Assembly (NCBI RefSeq): GCF_008014745.1
Contig: NZ_VPFD01000005.1
Location: 62,001-126,000, forward strand
Direction: 5' to 3'
Source: Massilia arenae
GTDB taxonomy: Bacteria; Pseudomonadota; Gammaproteobacteria; Burkholderiales; Burkholderiaceae_D
DNA length: 64,000 nucleotides
Shown: piece after piece, positions 61,343-64,000 of the stretch
Numbering within the stretch: position 1 is the first letter of the stretch
Layout: the number at the start of each line of letters is the position of its first letter
The notes under the pieces: generated by a model
Database searches by the model: none
Told to the model about the DNA's origin: nothing
What the model saw: only the letters and a program-made list of their open reading frames with translations
Translations under genes and position numbers: made by a program

Positions 61343-63730
61343 TCAGTAGACGTCGCGCCGGTAGCGCCCCGCGTCCATCAGGCGTTCCAGTTCCGCCCGT
61401 CCCAGGATGGCGGCCAGCGCCTCGTCCACCGCCCCGGCCATGCCCTGCAGGCTGCCGCAGACGTGGATCGTGGCGCCGTCGTCGATCCAGCGGCGCAGCA
61501 CGTCGGCGCGCGCATGCAGGCGGTCCTGGACGTATTCGGGCCCCGGGTCGCGCGAAAATACCAGGTCGAGTTCGGGCAGCATGCCTTCTGCCCGCAGGAC
61601 CGCCAGCTCGGCGTCGCATACGCTATCGAAAGCGCGCTGGCGCTCGCCGAACAGCAGCCAGTTGCGGCCCCGCCCCATGCCGGCGCGGCTGCGCAGATGG
61701 CCGCGCAAGCCGGCCATGCCCGAGCCGTTGCCGATATAGATGCAGGGCCGGTCGTCGCCAGGTGCATGAAAGCCCGGATTGGCGACCAGGCGCGCGCGCA
61801 CCGATCCGCCGACCGCCAGGTGTTCGGTCAGCCAGCCGGAGGCCAGGCCGAGGCCGTGTTCGTGACGCTGCTGGCGCACCAGCAGCTCCACCGCGCCGTC
61901 CTCCTGCACGCTGGCGATCGAATAGCGGCGTGGCGCCGTCGGGGCCGCGGGAACAACGATCTCGAGCAAGTCGCCTGCCTGCCAGCTGGCCTCGAGGCCT
62001 GGCCGCAGGGCGATTTCGTACAGCGGCGCGCCCTGGCTGCCCGGGTTGAGCAGGCGCCTTGAATGAAGTACCCAGTCATACAGCGGTGCGGCCTCGCCGG
62101 CTGGCGGCAGCTCGCCCGCGCTGGCGCCAAGCCCGCCCAGCGCATGCATCCAGCGTCCCAGCGCCGTTTCGTCGCCCTGGTCCACTTCGATCAGCGGGAA
62201 CAGCGGCTTGCTGCCCAGCGCCTGCAGGCGGCGGTCCAGTGCATGCCCATAGCCGCAGAAACGCGCGTAATTGCGGTCGCCCAGCGCCAGCACGGCGAAG
62301 CGGCAGCCATCAAACATGGACTGCCATGCCTCCAATTCGCGGCTGAAGCGCCGTGCGGAATCGGGCGCCTCGCCTTCGCCGAAGGTACTGGCCACGAACA
62401 GCGCCTGCCCGTAGCCGGCCAGGTCGCCCGGCGCCAGCGCCGACACGGCGCGCAGGTCGACCGCGCGGCCGCCGGCGCGCAAGGCGCCGGCGCTGTGCAG
62501 CGCGATCCGTTCGGCCTGGCCGCCCTGGGTCGCAAAGGCCACCAGCACCGGCGCACCGCTGGTGTCCGTGCCGGCTTGCGCCGCCAGGCTGCGCTCGCGC
62601 GCCAGCGCACGCTTCTGGCGCCGGCGGCCAAGATACAGCATCCAGCCGGTGATCGCGAAGCCAGGCAAGGCCAGGCTGGCGAGCATCATGACGATCCGTC
62701 CCGGCAAGCCGAAATACGTCCCGGTTTGCAGCGGACGGATGGTGGTCAGGGCACGCTGGCCGGCGTCCTTGTCGGCATGGCGTTCGTCCTGGCGCACCGC
62801 GCCATCGTCGCCGAGGGTCATCCGGTTGCGCGCGCGGTCGTGCGGCGCATCCTGTGCAAGCCAGGTCAGTTGATAGGCGCCGCTCCCGCGCTCCGGCAAG
62901 CGGATGGTGGCGCTCGACCAGTCGGGCGCCGTCGACACGAAAGTATTCCAGGCCGGCGCCAGACCGCCCTCGCCCCGCGTCGTGGCAGCGGACCTGGCTT
63001 CGCGCGGCTGTGCTGACGGTGTGCCGGCCCAGTCCTGCAAGGTGCCGCGCACGATATCGAAACTCCAGTAAAGTCCGGTGCCGGCCACCACCAGGTAGGC
63101 GACCAGGGCCCAGGTGCCGGCGATCGCATGCAGCGCCCACAGGAAGGATCGGCCGCGCAGCGAGGTGTTGAAGGTCAGCCAGCTGCGCCAGTCTTTCTTG
63201 CGCGGCCAGCGCAAGTACAGGCCGCTGAGCGCCAGCCCGACCAGGCACAGGGCCAGGATGCCGAGCACGATGCGGCCCGGCGCGCGCGGCAGCAGCAGCC
63301 AGCGGTGGGTCGAATCGACGAACTGGAAAAAGGCCGCGCCGCGCACGGCGGGCAGCATGTCGCCGCTATACGGATGGACATGGATCTCCAGGCCGCGCCG
63401 CTCACCTGGCGGCGGGGCGAAGCGTACGCCGACGGTGCTGCCGGGCTGCGCCTCGAATGTGAGACTGGCGACCCGTTCACCGGGATGGGCCTGGCGGGCC
63501 GCGCGCAGGATCTGTTCCGGCTCCAGGCGCGACCGCTGTTCGACCGGGACGGCGAACACGCCGGGATTGATGGCTTCGACAATCTCGTCCTCGAAAGCGA
63601 GGATGGCGCCGGTCAGGCCGATCACCGCCAGCAAGGTGCCGGCCGTGATGCCGACGAACCAGTGCAGCTGGAACCAGACCTCGCGCATGGTCGGCAGGCG
63701 CCAGCGCCGTGGCGAATTGGGCGCCGCCAT
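61343..63730 (-). CDS. PepSY membrane protein fused to flavodoxin and NADPH-flavin reductase domains
   Basis: 795 residues. The N-terminal half is a PepSY_TM protein with four helices (FVGITAGTLLAVIGLTGAILAFEDEI, GRIVLGILALCLVGLALSGLYL, ATWALVAYLVVAG-like, and VMMLASLALPGFAITGWMLYLG). A flavodoxin domain follows (LVAFATQGGQAERIALHSAGAL, FGEGEAPDSARRFSREL, ALGDRNYARFCGYG). The C-terminal part is a sulfite-reductase-type FAD/NADPH module (RRYSIASVQ, IGNGSGMAGLRGHLRSR, VCGSLQGMAGAVDEAL). It probably moves NADPH electrons across the membrane to reduce ferric siderophores or periplasmic partners. ATG 63730 overlaps the TonB-receptor stop by one base, so it is coupled to it. Confidence 0.9.
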   Translation of the reverse strand: MAAPNSPRRWRLPTMREVWFQLHWFVGITAGTLLAVIGLTGAILAFEDEIVEAINPGVFAVPVEQRSRLEPEQILRAARQAHPGERVASLTFEAQPGSTVGVRFAPPPGERRGLEIHVHPYSGDMLPAVRGAAFFQFVDSTHRWLLLPRAPGRIVLGILALCLVGLALSGLYLRWPRKKDWRSWLTFNTSLRGRSFLWALHAIAGTWALVAYLVVAGTGLYWSFDIVRGTLQDWAGTPSAQPREARSAATTRGEGGLAPAWNTFVSTAPDWSSATIRLPERGSGAYQLTWLAQDAPHDRARNRMTLGDDGAVRQDERHADKDAGQRALTTIRPLQTGTYFGLPGRIVMMLASLALPGFAITGWMLYLGRRRQKRALARERSLAAQAGTDTSGAPVLVAFATQGGQAERIALHSAGALRAGGRAVDLRAVSALAPGDLAGYGQALFVASTFGEGEAPDSARRFSRELEAWQSMFDGCRFAVLALGDRNYARFCGYGHALDRRLQALGSKPLFPLIEVDQGDETALGRWMHALGGLGASAGELPPAGEAAPLYDWVLHSRRLLNPGSQGAPLYEIALRPGLEASWQAGDLLEIVVPAAPTAPRRYSIASVQEDGAVELLVRQQRHEHGLGLASGWLTEHLAVGGSVRARLVANPGFHAPGDDRPCIYIGNGSGMAGLRGHLRSRAGMGRGRNWLLFGERQRAFDSVCDAELAVLRAEGMLPELDLVFSRDPGPEYVQDRLHARADVLRRWIDDGATIHVCGSLQGMAGAVDEALAAILGRAELERLMDAGRYRRDVY

Positions 63731-64000
63731 CACAGGTCCACCTTCATCGACAGCTTGACCAGGCGCGGCAGGCCAGCCGACAGACGCGTACCCGCTCCCG
63801 CCCAGTACTGCTTGTCGGCCGCATTATCGATATTGAGCTGCCAGGTGGTGCGCTTGCCGAAAGCCTGCGTGGCATAGCGCCCGCCGGCGCTGAACAGCGT
63901 GACGCCGCCCAGCCAGGCCTGGTTCAGGTCATTCACCGGGCGCTTGCCCGTGTAATAGGCGCCCAGGGTCAGCGACAGGCCGGGCACCGCGTCCAGGTCG
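63730..64000 (-). CDS. TonB-dependent receptor, C-terminal fragment
   Basis: The end of a TonB-receptor barrel that starts beyond the window. The last 90 residues include LSLTLGAYYTGKRPVNDLN, ATQAFGKRTTWQLNIDNAADKQYWAG and the end GLPRLVKLSMKVDL, with aromatic/hydrophobic alternation and a C-terminal hydrophobic residue as in outer-membrane proteins. NIDNAADKQYWAGAG is the usual loop of siderophore receptors. Together with the coupled PepSY reductase this looks like a ferric-siderophore uptake pair. Confidence 0.88.
   Translation of the reverse strand, partial: DLDAVPGLSLTLGAYYTGKRPVNDLNQAWLGGVTLFSAGGRYATQAFGKRTTWQLNIDNAADKQYWAGAGTRLSAGLPRLVKLSMKVDL

Overview
The window is GC-rich, densely packed bacterial DNA. 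Gene content and order (narXL, narK1K2GHJI, ubiUVT, vitamin-B12-dependent nrdJ, hybrid MaeB, many PAS/HAMP kinases and TonB receptors) suggest a soil or water betaproteobacterium of the Oxalobacteraceae (Massilia/Telluria-like). That placement is inferred from gene content and base composition, not from a marker gene. No rRNA, tRNA, CRISPR array or recognisable transposase gene was seen.

Positions 1-12700 hold the end of a response regulator, a VOC-fold protein, a large membrane kinase and a metal-transport block. In that block a siderophore-type TonB receptor, two DUF3526 permeases and an ABC ATPase, nearly all overlapping, are followed by a ZnuD-like (zinc-type) TonB receptor; a small CxxC protein lies upstream and an alpha/beta hydrolase downstream. 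Positions 12900-19400 are an RND efflux pump (adaptor and pump, no outer-membrane channel) coupled to an OmpR-type regulator and its kinase.

Positions 19400-30100 are metabolic: an exported amidohydrolase, a 430-bp cluster of hairpin repeats, a YitT-type membrane protein, a tartrate module (LysR / tartrate dehydrogenase and D-tartrate dehydratase / LysR, two divergent pairs), a TSUP permease and malic enzyme MaeB. Tartrate dehydrogenase/decarboxylase, tartrate dehydratase and malic enzyme feed pyruvate and oxaloacetate pools.

Positions 30200-59700 form an anaerobic nitrate-respiration region. It has a nitric-oxide response cluster (NnrS-like, DUF2249, Rrf2 regulator), a Crp/Fnr regulator, carbonic anhydrase-narX-narL, a hybrid kinase broken by a 35-bp tandem duplication, a chemoreceptor, an RsbRD-type kinase, a cold-shock protein, narK1-narK2-narGHJI-parvulin, oxygen-independent ubiquinone synthesis (ubiU, ubiV, ubiT), a DGC zinc-binding protein and the oxygen-independent ribonucleotide reductase nrdJ. 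Four FNR-type palindromes (33094, 39440, 53910, 56810) each have a plausible -10 hexamer about 36-37 bases after the box start, which points to a shared oxygen-responsive regulon.

The last part (59680-64000) holds a nitroreductase, an exported cysteine hydrolase, and a PepSY-flavodoxin-reductase fusion overlapping the end of a TonB receptor gene, probably a ferric-siderophore uptake and reduction pair.
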